DNA of 26,612 nucleotides from GCA-2733415 sp049614485 (lineage in GTDB: Bacteria > Bacteroidota > Bacteroidia > Flavobacteriales > Flavobacteriaceae): positions 1 through 26,612 of the forward strand of contig JBMZDR010000024.1 of assembly GCA_049614485.1 (NCBI GenBank), written 5' to 3'. The notes below the pieces were generated by a model. It did no database searches and was not told the origin of the DNA. It saw only the letters and a program-made list of their open reading frames with translations. Shown in pieces: positions 1-8,636 of the stretch; within the stretch, counting starts at the first letter, position 1, and each line of letters opens with the position of its first letter. Both the position numbers and the translations under genes were made by a program.

Positions 1-669
1 TGGGATGTTAATACTGTTAATAGAGTTGATGAGTTTGTAGCAAATTCTAATTATATTGCTAAAAGAATAAAGAAAATATACAATAGGGATGCTAAAGTCA
101 TTTATCCACCTGTTGATGTTGAAAAATTTGCGTTAGTTACAGAAAAAGAGAATTTTTATTTTACAGCATCAAGGATGGTGCCTTATAAAAAAATTGAATT
201 GATAGTTAGAGCATTTAATGAAATGCCAAATAGAAGTTTAATAGTTGCTGGAGATGGCCCAGAGTTTAAAAAAATTAAAAAAATCGCGAAAGACAATATT
301 AAGTTAATAGGCTTTGTAACACCAGATGTATTAAAAAATTATATGGGAAAAGCTAAAGCTTTTGTATTTGCAGCGGAAGAAGATTTTGGAATAATTCCAG
401 TAGAAGCTCAAGCTTGCGGAACACCAGTAATAGCATATGGTAAAGGAGGGCTGCAAGAAACGGTTTTGCATAATAAAACAGGTGTGTTATTTAAAAAACA
501 ATCTGTTGAAAGCCTTAAAAACTCAGTTTTAGAGTTTGAAAAAACAGTTTTCAATTATGAATTGATAAGGGAGCATTCATTAAAGTTTTCTAAAGAAAGA
601 TTTGAAAAAGAATTTAAGAATTTTGTAGAAAAAAAATACGAAGATTTTAAAAAGAACAATGTAATTTAA
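1..669 (+). CDS. Glycosyltransferase family 4, C-terminal part (5' truncated)
   Basis: The frame is open from the first base of the window, so this is the 3' part of a longer gene (222 codons visible, against roughly 370-400 for the family). The visible part covers the linker and the nucleotide-sugar-binding half of a GT-B fold. A segment reading VDEFVANSNYIAKRIKK, followed by YPPVDVEKF, is typical of WbaZ-like mannosyltransferases. Near the end is the EEDFGIIPVEAQACGTPVIA segment, the E-x7-E motif that contacts the donor sugar nucleotide. The gene stops 2 bp before the next gene, a phosphosugar transferase, so it belongs to the same polysaccharide operon. It probably adds one sugar to the lipid-linked repeat unit at the inner membrane. 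The sugar cannot be told from the sequence. Confidence 0.9.
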   Translation, partial: WDVNTVNRVDEFVANSNYIAKRIKKIYNRDAKVIYPPVDVEKFALVTEKENFYFTASRMVPYKKIELIVRAFNEMPNRSLIVAGDGPEFKKIKKIAKDNIKLIGFVTPDVLKNYMGKAKAFVFAAEEDFGIIPVEAQACGTPVIAYGKGGLQETVLHNKTGVLFKKQSVESLKNSVLEFEKTVFNYELIREHSLKFSKERFEKEFKNFVEKKYEDFKKNNVI

Positions 670-671
670 CA

Positions 672-2024
672 ATGATTTTTAAACAAGGAAGATATTCAGG
701 TTTTATAAAACCAATAATGTATTTATTTGATTTTACTGTAATAGCATTAGTATTATTGAACTCAACCTTATATTTAAAAAATCAACACCAATTTTTATCG
801 TACCTACTTATATCATGGGTAGTAATATCATTAACAAATAAATTTTACCAAACTAAACGTATTGCTAATTTGGTTCAAATAACCAGTAGTCTTTTTCGAC
901 AGTTTTTTTCATTTACAATTGTTGTGTATGCGTACTTAGGGTATTTTAAACAATACTATGTTTCTCGACCTGAATTGTTTCGGGTTTTTTTTAAGATGTT
1001 TTTAATAATAGCTTTATTTAAAATAGTAACATATTTCTTGTTAATTAAATATAGAGAATATATTGGCGGTAACTATAGAAATGTAATTATCATAGGAGAA
1101 AATGAAAGTGTTAAGCAGTTGAAGCATATCTTTAAAACAAAAAAGGAGTTTGGGTATAGTTTTAAAAAGAACTTTAATACTAAATCTAGTAATTTTTCTC
1201 TAAAAACATGCTTTAATTATATTAAAGAAAATGACATAGATGAAGTGTACTGTTCAATATCTGAATTAACCGATACTGAAATGTCAAAAATTATAAATTT
1301 TGCAGATAAAAATTTAAAAATTGTAAAATTTATACCCGATGTAAAAAAAATATTCACAAAAAAGTTATTGTTTGAATACTATGATTATTTACCGGTTCTT
1401 TCATTAAGGAAAAACCCTTTAGAAGATCCTGTAAACAAGGTGCTAAAAAGAATATTAGATATAATTGTATCGTCGTTAGTTATAATATTAGTAATGTCTT
1501 GGTTAACCCCAATAATTGGTTTTTTGATAAAAAGAGAGTCTAAAGGGGATATATTTTTTAAGCAAAAAAGGTCCGGAATTAATAACAATCATTTCATGTG
1601 TTATAAGTTTAGATCAATGAAAAAAAATGACATGGCTGATCTAGTTCAAATGACAAAAGGAGATATGCGTGTAACAAAAATCGGTAAATTTATCAGAAAA
1701 ACAAGTATTGATGAATTACCTCAGTTTTTCAATGTTTTATTAGGAGATATGTCGGTTGTAGGTCCTAGGCCACATATGGTTAGTCATACAAAAATGTATG
1801 CTGATTCTGTCGACAGATTTATGGTACGGCATTTTGTTAAACCAGGAATTACAGGAATGGCACAAGTTAAAGGTTATAGAGGAGAGATAGAAACACAGAG
1901 AGACATAGTAAATAGAGTAAAATATGATATTTTTTACTTAGAAAACTGGTCGGTTTTATTAGACATAAAAATAGTCTTTCAAACAGTTTTTAATATCTTT
2001 AAAGGAGAAGAAAAAGCATATTGA
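672..2024 (+). CDS. Polyprenyl glycosylphosphotransferase, large WcaJ-like form (copy 1)
   Basis: Predicted to start repeat-unit synthesis by moving a sugar-1-phosphate from a nucleotide sugar to undecaprenyl phosphate at the inner membrane. The 450 residues show four N-terminal hydrophobic segments (about 12-32, 41-57, 76-95, 104-125), a nucleotide-binding-like fold (about 134-225), and a catalytic sugar transferase domain from about 254 that begins with its own membrane helix. The catalytic domain has YKFRSM (311-316), the Asp347-Glu348 pair in SIDELPQ, and VGPRPHM (363-369). In PglC-type enzymes the Asp-Glu pair is catalytic. This copy is closely related along its whole length to the gene at 6105-7463; both begin with a FK-x-GRYSGFI segment and end in KAY. 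The donor sugar cannot be predicted. The next gene starts inside its stop codon, so translation is probably coupled. Confidence 0.92.
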   Translation: MIFKQGRYSGFIKPIMYLFDFTVIALVLLNSTLYLKNQHQFLSYLLISWVVISLTNKFYQTKRIANLVQITSSLFRQFFSFTIVVYAYLGYFKQYYVSRPELFRVFFKMFLIIALFKIVTYFLLIKYREYIGGNYRNVIIIGENESVKQLKHIFKTKKEFGYSFKKNFNTKSSNFSLKTCFNYIKENDIDEVYCSISELTDTEMSKIINFADKNLKIVKFIPDVKKIFTKKLLFEYYDYLPVLSLRKNPLEDPVNKVLKRILDIIVSSLVIILVMSWLTPIIGFLIKRESKGDIFFKQKRSGINNNHFMCYKFRSMKKNDMADLVQMTKGDMRVTKIGKFIRKTSIDELPQFFNVLLGDMSVVGPRPHMVSHTKMYADSVDRFMVRHFVKPGITGMAQVKGYRGEIETQRDIVNRVKYDIFYLENWSVLLDIKIVFQTVFNIFKGEEKAY

Positions 2025-2626
2025 GTATAACGCAAAAAATAATTAAAAGACTATTTGACTTTAGCCTAGCCTTACTAGGGATTGTTTCTTTATGGTGGAT
2101 ATTATGTGGCTTGGTTTTAATAGCAACAATTGACACGAGGAAATTTGGTTTGTTTTCTCAATCACGCATTGGTTATTTAGGGAACGAATTTCTAATTTTT
2201 AAAATTAGGACAATGCAGGAAAATAGCACTATTACGACTCATGTAACTACAAGTGAAGATCCAAGGATAACAAATTTTGGAAGGTTTTTGAGAAAATATA
2301 AACTTGATGAATTGCCACAGCTAATCAATGTATTAATGGGCAATATGAGTTTAGTCGGCCCACGGCCAGATGTTGCTGGTTTTGCGGATAAATTAACAGG
2401 TGATGACAGAATTATTTTAAGTGTAAAACCAGGGATAACAGGGCTAGCGTCATTATATTTTAGAAACGAAGAGGACATCTTGGCGCAACAAACTAATCCA
2501 TTAGAATATAATAAAAGAATTATCTGGCCAAAGAAAGTTGACATCAATAAAGATTATATAATTAATTATAGTTTCAAAACAGATTTGAATATACTTTTTA
2601 AAACATTATTTAATGTCAAAAAATAA
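2021..2626 (+). CDS. Small PglC-like phosphosugar transferase
   Basis: A 201-residue monotopic phosphoglycosyl transferase with only the catalytic core. It has one N-terminal hydrophobic helix (about 11-36), a KIRTM segment at 61-65, the catalytic-type Asp96-Glu97 pair in LDELPQ, and LVGPRPD (about 115-121). It should load a sugar-1-phosphate onto undecaprenyl phosphate. The start is TTG at 2021, overlapping the TGA of the previous gene; an AAAGGAGAA sequence at about 2001 is well placed as a ribosome binding site, and no ATG fits the N-terminal helix better. The 3' end overlaps the aminotransferase gene by 14 bp. In bacillosamine-type pathways a PglC-like transferase and a PglE-like aminotransferase are often neighbours, which suggests an amino-sugar donor. 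The expected acetyltransferase and 4,6-dehydratase are not in the window. Confidence 0.88.
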   Translation: MSITQKIIKRLFDFSLALLGIVSLWWILCGLVLIATIDTRKFGLFSQSRIGYLGNEFLIFKIRTMQENSTITTHVTTSEDPRITNFGRFLRKYKLDELPQLINVLMGNMSLVGPRPDVAGFADKLTGDDRIILSVKPGITGLASLYFRNEEDILAQQTNPLEYNKRIIWPKKVDINKDYIINYSFKTDLNILFKTLFNVKK

Positions 2627-3752
2627 TAAAATATGGTTGTCTTCACCACATATGGGAGGTGAAGAGCAAAAGTATATAAGCAAAGCTCTTCAAGATAATT
2701 GGGTGTCTTCAGTAGGACCTAACATTACAGGATTTGAAAATGTCCTTGAAAAATATTTAGAAGAAAACCGTAGTGTTGCTGTGACTAATACAGGAACATC
2801 TGCTTTGCATTTGGCGCTAATACTTGCGGGAGTTAGTAGTAATGATGAGGTGTTGTGTCAAACGTTTACATTTATAGCTTCAGTAAATCCAGTTTTATAT
2901 CAAGGAGCAATTCCAATATTTATCGATAGTGAGTTTGAGACGTGGAATATGTGTCCCATCAAATTAGAAGAAGCTATACTTGATCGATTGTCTAACGGAA
3001 CAAAACCAAAAGCAATAATTGTTGTTCATCTATATGGAATGCCTGCACAAATAGATAAAATCCAATCCATAGCAAAAAAGTATGATATCACTTTAATAGA
3101 AGATGCAGCTGAAGCCTTAGGGTCTAGCTACAAAGGCCAAAAATGTGGTACGTTTGGAGATTATGGAATACTATCTTTTAACGGAAATAAAATCATCACA
3201 ACATCTGGTGGAGGCGCTTTAATTTGTAATGATCAAGAAACCAAAGGCAAAGCCATATTCTTAGCGACTCAAGCTAAGGATAATAAACATTATTATGAGC
3301 ATTCAAAACTAGGTTACAATTACCGTATGAGTAATATTTCTGCAGGAATAGGTAGAGGGCAGATGGAGGTGCTTGAAAAACGCATCCAGTCCCGAATCGA
3401 CATACATTCCTTCTATGAAGAGGTGTTTGAAGAGTTAAATGGTGTAAAGGTTTTTAAAATTTCTAATTGTGATTATGTGTCAAACTATTGGCTTACGTGT
3501 ATATTGATTGATGAAGGTATAGCTGGCTTTTCAAATGAAGAATTAAGGCTACAATTTATGACTGATAATATCGAGTCGCGTTTACTCTGGAAACCAATGC
3601 ACTTACAGCCGCTGTTTTGTAAGGAAGAATATTATGGAAATAATACATCAGAGGTTTTATTTAAAAAAGGATTATGTTTACCATCAGGGTCAAATATGAC
3701 AAATATTGAAAAGAAAAGAATAAAGGCTTCTCTATATAAAGTTTTAAGGTAA
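2613..3752 (+). CDS. DegT/DnrJ/EryC1-family sugar aminotransferase (PLP-dependent)
   Basis: A 379-residue aminotransferase of the family that aminates keto sugars bound to UDP or dTDP, using pyridoxal phosphate. It opens with a SSPHMGGEE segment and DNWVSSVGPN, as in PglE-like enzymes. The cofactor site is visible: TGTSALHLAL near 60-69, Asp164 in IEDAAEALGS, FGDYGILSFN, and Lys193 in GNKIITTSGGG as the predicted Schiff-base lysine. The start ATG lies inside the end of the small phosphosugar transferase gene (14 bp overlap), so the two are probably translated together and act on the same sugar. The product is likely a UDP-4-amino-4,6-dideoxy sugar (inference); the keto sugar must come from a dehydratase encoded outside the window. 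Confidence 0.9.
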   Translation: MSKNNKIWLSSPHMGGEEQKYISKALQDNWVSSVGPNITGFENVLEKYLEENRSVAVTNTGTSALHLALILAGVSSNDEVLCQTFTFIASVNPVLYQGAIPIFIDSEFETWNMCPIKLEEAILDRLSNGTKPKAIIVVHLYGMPAQIDKIQSIAKKYDITLIEDAAEALGSSYKGQKCGTFGDYGILSFNGNKIITTSGGGALICNDQETKGKAIFLATQAKDNKHYYEHSKLGYNYRMSNISAGIGRGQMEVLEKRIQSRIDIHSFYEEVFEELNGVKVFKISNCDYVSNYWLTCILIDEGIAGFSNEELRLQFMTDNIESRLLWKPMHLQPLFCKEEYYGNNTSEVLFKKGLCLPSGSNMTNIEKKRIKASLYKVLR

Positions 3753-3759
3753 TACTTTA

Positions 3760-3767
3760 TATATTTG
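3760..3767 (+). promoter_or_regulatory. Candidate -7 box upstream of ugd
   Basis: TATATTTG fits the Bacteroidota -7 consensus TAnnTTTG, 27 bp before the ugd ATG in a 42-bp intergenic gap. No TTG is seen at the expected -33 position, so it may be fortuitous or a weak internal promoter. Confidence 0.3.
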
Positions 3768-3794
3768 AAATCCTTATAAAATAAGAAAATTAAG

Positions 3795-5105
3795 ATGAAT
3801 GTAACAGTAGTAGGAACAGGATATGTAGGTTTAGTTACCGGTACATGTTTGGCAGAAACAGGAAATAATGTTGTTTGTGTAGATATTGATGCAAAAAAAG
3901 TTGCCATGATGCAACAAGGAAATGTACCAATTTACGAACCTCATTTAGATGTGTTATTTCAAAGAAATATAAATGCGGGGCGTTTAAAATTTACAACGTC
4001 TTTAGAAGAAGGCTTAGAATTTGGTGATATAGTATTCTTAGCCTTGCCTACTCCAGAAGATGAAGATGGTTCTGCTGATCTATCATATGTCCTTGGTGTC
4101 GCAGAAGAGATAGGAACGTTAATGACCAGCTATAAGGTTATTGTTGATAAGAGTACAGTTCCTGTAGGGACAGCTGAAAAAGTTACAGCTACAATTGCTA
4201 AAAACGCTACAGTAGATTTTGATGTGGTGTCTAATCCTGAATTTTTAAGAGAAGGTTTTGCTGTTGATGATTTCCTAAAACCAGAACGTATCGTTATAGG
4301 GTCAAGTTCAGATAAAGCTACAGAATTAATGCAAAAATTATATAATCCGTTTGTGAGATCAGGAAATCCAATTATAATAATGGATGAAAAATCTGCGGAA
4401 TTAACCAAATATGCAGCCAACTCATTCTTGGCAACTAAAATTACCTTTATGAACGAAATTGCTAACTTTTGTGAAAAGGTTGGTGCCGATGTTGATAAAG
4501 TAAGAATTGGTATGGGAACTGACTCCAGAATAGGAAAACGTTTCTTGTTCCCTGGAATCGGTTATGGAGGGTCTTGTTTCCCTAAAGATGTCAAAGCGCT
4601 TCAAAAATCAGGAAAGGATAATAACTATGATTTTGAAATATTAGATGCAGTTATAGGTGTAAATGATGTTCAAAAAACGCGATTAATTCCTAAAGTATCG
4701 TCATACTTTAATGATGATTTACAAGGAAAAACAATCGCAATTTGGGGCTTAGCATTTAAACCAGAAACTGACGATATAAGAGAAGCTCCAGCATTATATA
4801 TTATTGATGAGTTGTTGAGTAGAGGGGCTAATGTTATTGCCTTTGACCCGGAAGCAATGCCTAATGTGCAACAAAAATATGGTGATAAAATAAGTTTTGC
4901 GCCATCTATGTATGACGCATTAACAAATGCGGATGCTTTAGTTATTAGTACAGAATGGAGTATTTTCAGAACTCCTAACTTCAATACTGTTAAAGAGAAG
5001 CTGAATAACGCCGTTATTTTTGATGGAAGAAATTTATACGATATCAATGATATGCAAGATGAAGGTATTACATACGTTTCAATTGGTAGAAAAGAAGTTA
5101 ATTAA
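3795..5105 (+). CDS. ugd: UDP-glucose 6-dehydrogenase
   Basis: Oxidises UDP-glucose to UDP-glucuronate in two NAD+-dependent steps in the cytoplasm. At 436 residues it has normal length. The N-terminal Rossmann motif VGTGYVGLVTG is at about 6-16. The middle domain has SNPEFLREG, and the catalytic cysteine is Cys261 in GYGGSCFPKD. The C-terminal NAD/substrate domain contains WGLAFKPETDDIREAPA. It lies 6 bp before the UDP-glucuronate decarboxylase gene, so the two enzymes probably act in sequence to make UDP-xylose. Confident from the motifs. GDP-mannose dehydrogenase belongs to the same superfamily and is less likely, because the decarboxylase next door needs UDP-glucuronate. Confidence 0.95.
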   Translation: MNVTVVGTGYVGLVTGTCLAETGNNVVCVDIDAKKVAMMQQGNVPIYEPHLDVLFQRNINAGRLKFTTSLEEGLEFGDIVFLALPTPEDEDGSADLSYVLGVAEEIGTLMTSYKVIVDKSTVPVGTAEKVTATIAKNATVDFDVVSNPEFLREGFAVDDFLKPERIVIGSSSDKATELMQKLYNPFVRSGNPIIIMDEKSAELTKYAANSFLATKITFMNEIANFCEKVGADVDKVRIGMGTDSRIGKRFLFPGIGYGGSCFPKDVKALQKSGKDNNYDFEILDAVIGVNDVQKTRLIPKVSSYFNDDLQGKTIAIWGLAFKPETDDIREAPALYIIDELLSRGANVIAFDPEAMPNVQQKYGDKISFAPSMYDALTNADALVISTEWSIFRTPNFNTVKEKLNNAVIFDGRNLYDINDMQDEGITYVSIGRKEVN

Positions 5106-5111
5106 GGTATT

Positions 5112-6101
5112 ATGCAAAAAAGAATATTAATTACAGGTGCCGCAGGGTTTTTAGGATCTCATTTATGTGATAAATTCATTAATGAAGGATACCATGTCAT
5201 TGCAATGGATAACTTAATTACAGGTGATGTAAAGAATATTGAACACCTTTTTAAATTAGAAAATTTCGAATTTTACCATCATGACGTTACTAAATTTGTA
5301 CACGTTGCAGGTCAGTTAGATTATATATTACACTTTGCATCTCCGGCAAGTCCAATAGATTATTTGAAAATACCTATTCAAACCTTAAAAGTAGGGTCTT
5401 TAGGAACTCATAACTTATTAGGTTTAGCTAAAGAAAAAAATGCAAGAATTTTAATAGCATCAACTTCTGAAATTTACGGAGACCCATTAATTCATCCACA
5501 AACAGAAGCTTATTTTGGAAATGTGAATACTATTGGGCCAAGAGGTGTTTATGATGAAGCAAAACGTTTTCAAGAATCTATTACTATGGCATATCATAGG
5601 TTTCATGGTTTAGAGACGCGAATTGTAAGAATTTTTAACACTTACGGACCAAGAATGCGACTGAATGATGGAAGGGTAATCCCTGCTTTTATTGGTCAAG
5701 CTTTAAGAGGAGAGGATTTAACAATCTTTGGGGATGGTTTGCAAACACGATCATTTTGTTATGTGTCAGATCAAGTAGACGGAATTTATAAATTACTATT
5801 GAGTGACTATAGTTTGCCAGTAAATATTGGTAATCCACATGAAATAACTATTAAAGATTTTGCTGAAGAGATTATAACATTAACTAATACCGATCAAAAA
5901 GTTATTTATAAAGAGTTGCCTCAAGATGATCCCTTACAAAGACAACCTGATATCTCCCTTGCAAAAGAATTGTTAGGATGGGAACCGAAAATAGAACGTT
6001 CTGAAGGAATGAAATTAACTTTAGAGTATTTTAAAAGTTTATCGGATGATGAGTTGTTTAAAAAAGACCATAAAGACTTTAAGAAGCATATTGTAAAATA
6101 A
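5112..6101 (+). CDS. uxs: UDP-glucuronate decarboxylase (UDP-xylose synthase)
   Basis: Converts UDP-glucuronate to UDP-xylose and CO2 through an NAD+-bound keto intermediate. The 329-residue short-chain-dehydrogenase-like protein has the Rossmann motif GAAGFLGSHL (9-18). Its active-site residues are visible as Thr118 and Glu120 in STSEIYGDP and the Tyr147-x3-Lys151 pair. The surrounding NTIGPRGVYDEAKRF and FNTYGPRM segments are characteristic of UXS enzymes and set it apart from 4-epimerases and 4,6-dehydratases of the same superfamily. It sits between ugd (6 bp gap) and the second large glycosylphosphotransferase (3 bp gap). Together with ugd this gives a route UDP-glucose to UDP-glucuronate to UDP-xylose, suggesting xylose or glucuronate in the polymer. 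Confidence 0.92.
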   Translation: MQKRILITGAAGFLGSHLCDKFINEGYHVIAMDNLITGDVKNIEHLFKLENFEFYHHDVTKFVHVAGQLDYILHFASPASPIDYLKIPIQTLKVGSLGTHNLLGLAKEKNARILIASTSEIYGDPLIHPQTEAYFGNVNTIGPRGVYDEAKRFQESITMAYHRFHGLETRIVRIFNTYGPRMRLNDGRVIPAFIGQALRGEDLTIFGDGLQTRSFCYVSDQVDGIYKLLLSDYSLPVNIGNPHEITIKDFAEEIITLTNTDQKVIYKELPQDDPLQRQPDISLAKELLGWEPKIERSEGMKLTLEYFKSLSDDELFKKDHKDFKKHIVK

Positions 6102-6104
6102 AGC

Positions 6105-7463
6105 ATGTCATTTAAGAGGGGAAGGTATTCTGGTTTTATCAGGCCTATATTGTATATAGTAGATATTTCCTTGTTACTATTGTTTGTCTTTTATTTCCAT
6201 CCAGGTAGAGCCACGTCGCTATATTTTGGGCCTTTTTTGATTATTGGTTGGGTCATCAGCTCGTTTTTTACCAGATACTATAAAGTATACCGTTTTACCA
6301 GCCCGATAAAAATAATTTCTTTAGCAACTAAGCAATATATTGTTTATTCATTAATCTACTTTTCTTATTTTGGGTTTAGTAGAACCATATTAGAAATTCA
6401 TAAAGTTGTTTATTTTTTATCAGTGCTTTTTTCTGGTATGTTACTGGTGAAATTTTTGATGTATTGGGTTTTAAAAAGATACAGGTTAAAAGGAGGTAAT
6501 AGGCGTAAAACTGTAATTATTGGTCGTAATAATGCCACCAAAGTATTAGAAACTTTTTTTTTTAATAAACCGATATATGGCTATAATTATGTAGGGTATT
6601 TTACAAATAAACCATCAACAGGGAGGTTAGGTGATTTTAATCAGTTTTTTGACTTTATCTCAGGACAAAATATAGACGATATCTATTGCTCAATAGGTGA
6701 GTTTTCAAATGAGGAGATAAAACGATTAGTTACATATGCAAATACTCATTTTAAAACACTAAAATTCATTCCAGATACTAACCAAATGCTTTCTTCTGAC
6801 TTTGAAGTAGACTATTATGACTATTTCCCAGTGCTTACAATGCCAGAAATAGCTTTAAATAAAAACAGTAACAGGTTATTAAAACGTTCATTTGATATAC
6901 TTTTTTCTTTAGCAGTCGTATTGGGTATTTTATCTTGGTTAATACCACTGTTATATGTGTTGTTAAAGCTAGAGTCTAAAGGGCCAGTACTTTATGTTCA
7001 AGATAGAAATGGTTTGGATTATAAAAAGTTTAAATGTTATAAGTTTAGAACATTAAAGGTTGGCACAAAAGATGTGAGCCCTGTGAGTTTACATGATGAT
7101 AGGGTTACATCCATAGGTCGGTTTTTAAGAAGAACGAGTATTGATGAATTACCACAGTTTATTAATGTGTTAAAAGGTGACATGTCAGTTGTTGGGCCAA
7201 GACCCCACATGTTAGCTTACAATAAAGCTTATTCTAAACAAGTTGACAATGTGCAATTAATGGCAAGGCATAGGATATTACCAGGGATTACAGGTTTAGC
7301 ACAAGTAAGAGGGTTTAGAGGAGCGGTAGAAAGAGATTCTGATATTGTAGGCCGTGTGAAATTAGATCTGTTTTATATAAAAAACTGGTCCGTTTTATTA
7401 GATCTAAAAATTATTGTTAATACTTTATTCAGTATATTTAAAGGTGATGACAAAGCGTACTAA
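6105..7463 (+). CDS. Polyprenyl glycosylphosphotransferase, large WcaJ-like form (copy 2)
   Basis: A 452-residue paralogue of the gene at 672-2024, with the same layout: four N-terminal hydrophobic segments within about 12-125, a nucleotide-binding-like region (about 134-225) and a C-terminal sugar transferase domain. Catalytic features are CYKFRTLK, the Asp347-Glu348 pair in SIDELPQ, VVGPRPHM and PGITGLAQVRG. The last 25 residues (NWSVLLDLK... to KAY) nearly match copy 1. It is predicted to prime undecaprenyl phosphate with a sugar-1-phosphate at the inner membrane. The start ATG follows the decarboxylase stop by 3 bp. It is the last plus-strand gene of the cluster, and its stop lies 3 bp from the stop of the convergent minus-strand operon. 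Whether it has the same donor sugar as copy 1 is unknown. Confidence 0.92.
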   Translation: MSFKRGRYSGFIRPILYIVDISLLLLFVFYFHPGRATSLYFGPFLIIGWVISSFFTRYYKVYRFTSPIKIISLATKQYIVYSLIYFSYFGFSRTILEIHKVVYFLSVLFSGMLLVKFLMYWVLKRYRLKGGNRRKTVIIGRNNATKVLETFFFNKPIYGYNYVGYFTNKPSTGRLGDFNQFFDFISGQNIDDIYCSIGEFSNEEIKRLVTYANTHFKTLKFIPDTNQMLSSDFEVDYYDYFPVLTMPEIALNKNSNRLLKRSFDILFSLAVVLGILSWLIPLLYVLLKLESKGPVLYVQDRNGLDYKKFKCYKFRTLKVGTKDVSPVSLHDDRVTSIGRFLRRTSIDELPQFINVLKGDMSVVGPRPHMLAYNKAYSKQVDNVQLMARHRILPGITGLAQVRGFRGAVERDSDIVGRVKLDLFYIKNWSVLLDLKIIVNTLFSIFKGDDKAY

Positions 7464-7466
7464 GGG

Positions 7467-8636
7467 TTATAAAGCATTAATTTTTTGAATGAACGACTTA
7501 AACTGTTTATCTAAATCGAATTCTTGTTCTGAGATTTTTAAGAGCTCGGATTTCTTAGGGAGCTCAATCTTATAAACACTCAAATTAGTTATTACATTGT
7601 TTAAATTGTTGTAGTCTAGTGATTTGATGGTGATTCCAAGTTTATGAGTATTGACTATATCTGCTCCTTCACCATCTGAAAAATAAAGTATAGGTAGTCC
7701 TAATCGTGTGTATTCAAAAATTTTAGAAGGCACAGAGCCATAAATTCTATTGATAAGCGGAATTAATGTAATGTGATACGATTTTAGTTCTTGGTGCAAT
7801 ATTTCACGAGATACAGAACCGTGATAGTGAATGTTTAATTTGGTTTTTGTCAACTCTATTATCTGACTGGTTTCAGGACCATTACCGTAAATGTGAAATT
7901 CTACATTTTCTGGCAGTTCTAATTCTTTGCAGATGTTTAAAATTCCTTGAGCAATCCCAAGCAAACCTGCGTAGACAACTTTGATGGTTTTATTGTCAGT
8001 GACTTCTTGTATTTCTTGAATTTTAAAATTGGGAAAATTTCTATATAGAAAAACCTTTTTATCTGGTAATTTAGATTTAAAGTGGTTTAAAATTTCTTGT
8101 GATTGTCCTACAAGTAAATCAGAATTTCGATAATTATACAGCTCTATTTTCTCCAAGATGGAATAATAAAATCCTTTACTTAAAATACCCATTTCTAAAC
8201 CTGCTAAAGGCCATAAGTCAGATACATTTAAGATGATTTTTTTTCGTTTTAATTTACAGATTAGTACTCCAAAAAAGCCTACAAATAGCGGAGAGCATTG
8301 TATAATAACTTTGTTTGGTGTTTTTTTAAATAATAAAAAAACAAATAAATGAATGGCAAATGATAACATTGATGCCAATCGGATAAATTTATTTTTCGAA
8401 TTACTCGCAAATAACCATAGTCTATGTACGGTAATATTTTGTTCAAGTAATGTAGTTCTAAAACGCCCTTTATGTGATTCAAATATACTTCCAAAGGGGT
8501 AATTAGGAAAAGGGGAAATTACCGTAACCTTATAATTGTTTTTAGTTAAAGAAGTCGCTAAAGTGTGTATTCTATTTGGTGCAGCGCCACTCTCCGGCGG
8601 ATAATAATTACTTATAATTAGGATGTCTTTAGGCAT
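7467..8636 (-). CDS. Glycosyltransferase family 4, WbuB/WcaI-like
   Basis: A 389-residue GT-B glycosyltransferase. The N-terminal domain begins ILIISNYYPPESGAAPNR, a hallmark of WbuB-like enzymes in O-antigen and capsule clusters, and has a hydrophobic patch at about 88-130 that may hold it to the membrane. The C-terminal donor domain shows VVYAGLLGIAQG, EFHIYGNGPE and the acidic segment GSVPSKIFEYTRLGLPIL, corresponding to the E-x7-E region. It is the third gene of a minus-strand operon; its ATG lies inside the wecB coding end (8 bp overlap). WbuB in E. coli transfers an N-acetyl-fucosamine residue, and an epimerase gene next door fits use of an acetamido sugar donor, but the sugar here is inference only. 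Confidence 0.88.
   Translation of the reverse strand: MPKDILIISNYYPPESGAAPNRIHTLATSLTKNNYKVTVISPFPNYPFGSIFESHKGRFRTTLLEQNITVHRLWLFASNSKNKFIRLASMLSFAIHLFVFLLFKKTPNKVIIQCSPLFVGFFGVLICKLKRKKIILNVSDLWPLAGLEMGILSKGFYYSILEKIELYNYRNSDLLVGQSQEILNHFKSKLPDKKVFLYRNFPNFKIQEIQEVTDNKTIKVVYAGLLGIAQGILNICKELELPENVEFHIYGNGPETSQIIELTKTKLNIHYHGSVSREILHQELKSYHITLIPLINRIYGSVPSKIFEYTRLGLPILYFSDGEGADIVNTHKLGITIKSLDYNNLNNVITNLSVYKIELPKKSELLKISEQEFDLDKQFKSFIQKINAL

Noticed and set aside
2239..2547. A 102-codon minus-strand open frame inside the small phosphosugar transferase gene.
   Set aside because: It is antisense to a gene with clear catalytic motifs, and its translation has no domain features. The same reasoning removes other antisense frames, such as 4670-5047 and 4130-4420 inside ugd.
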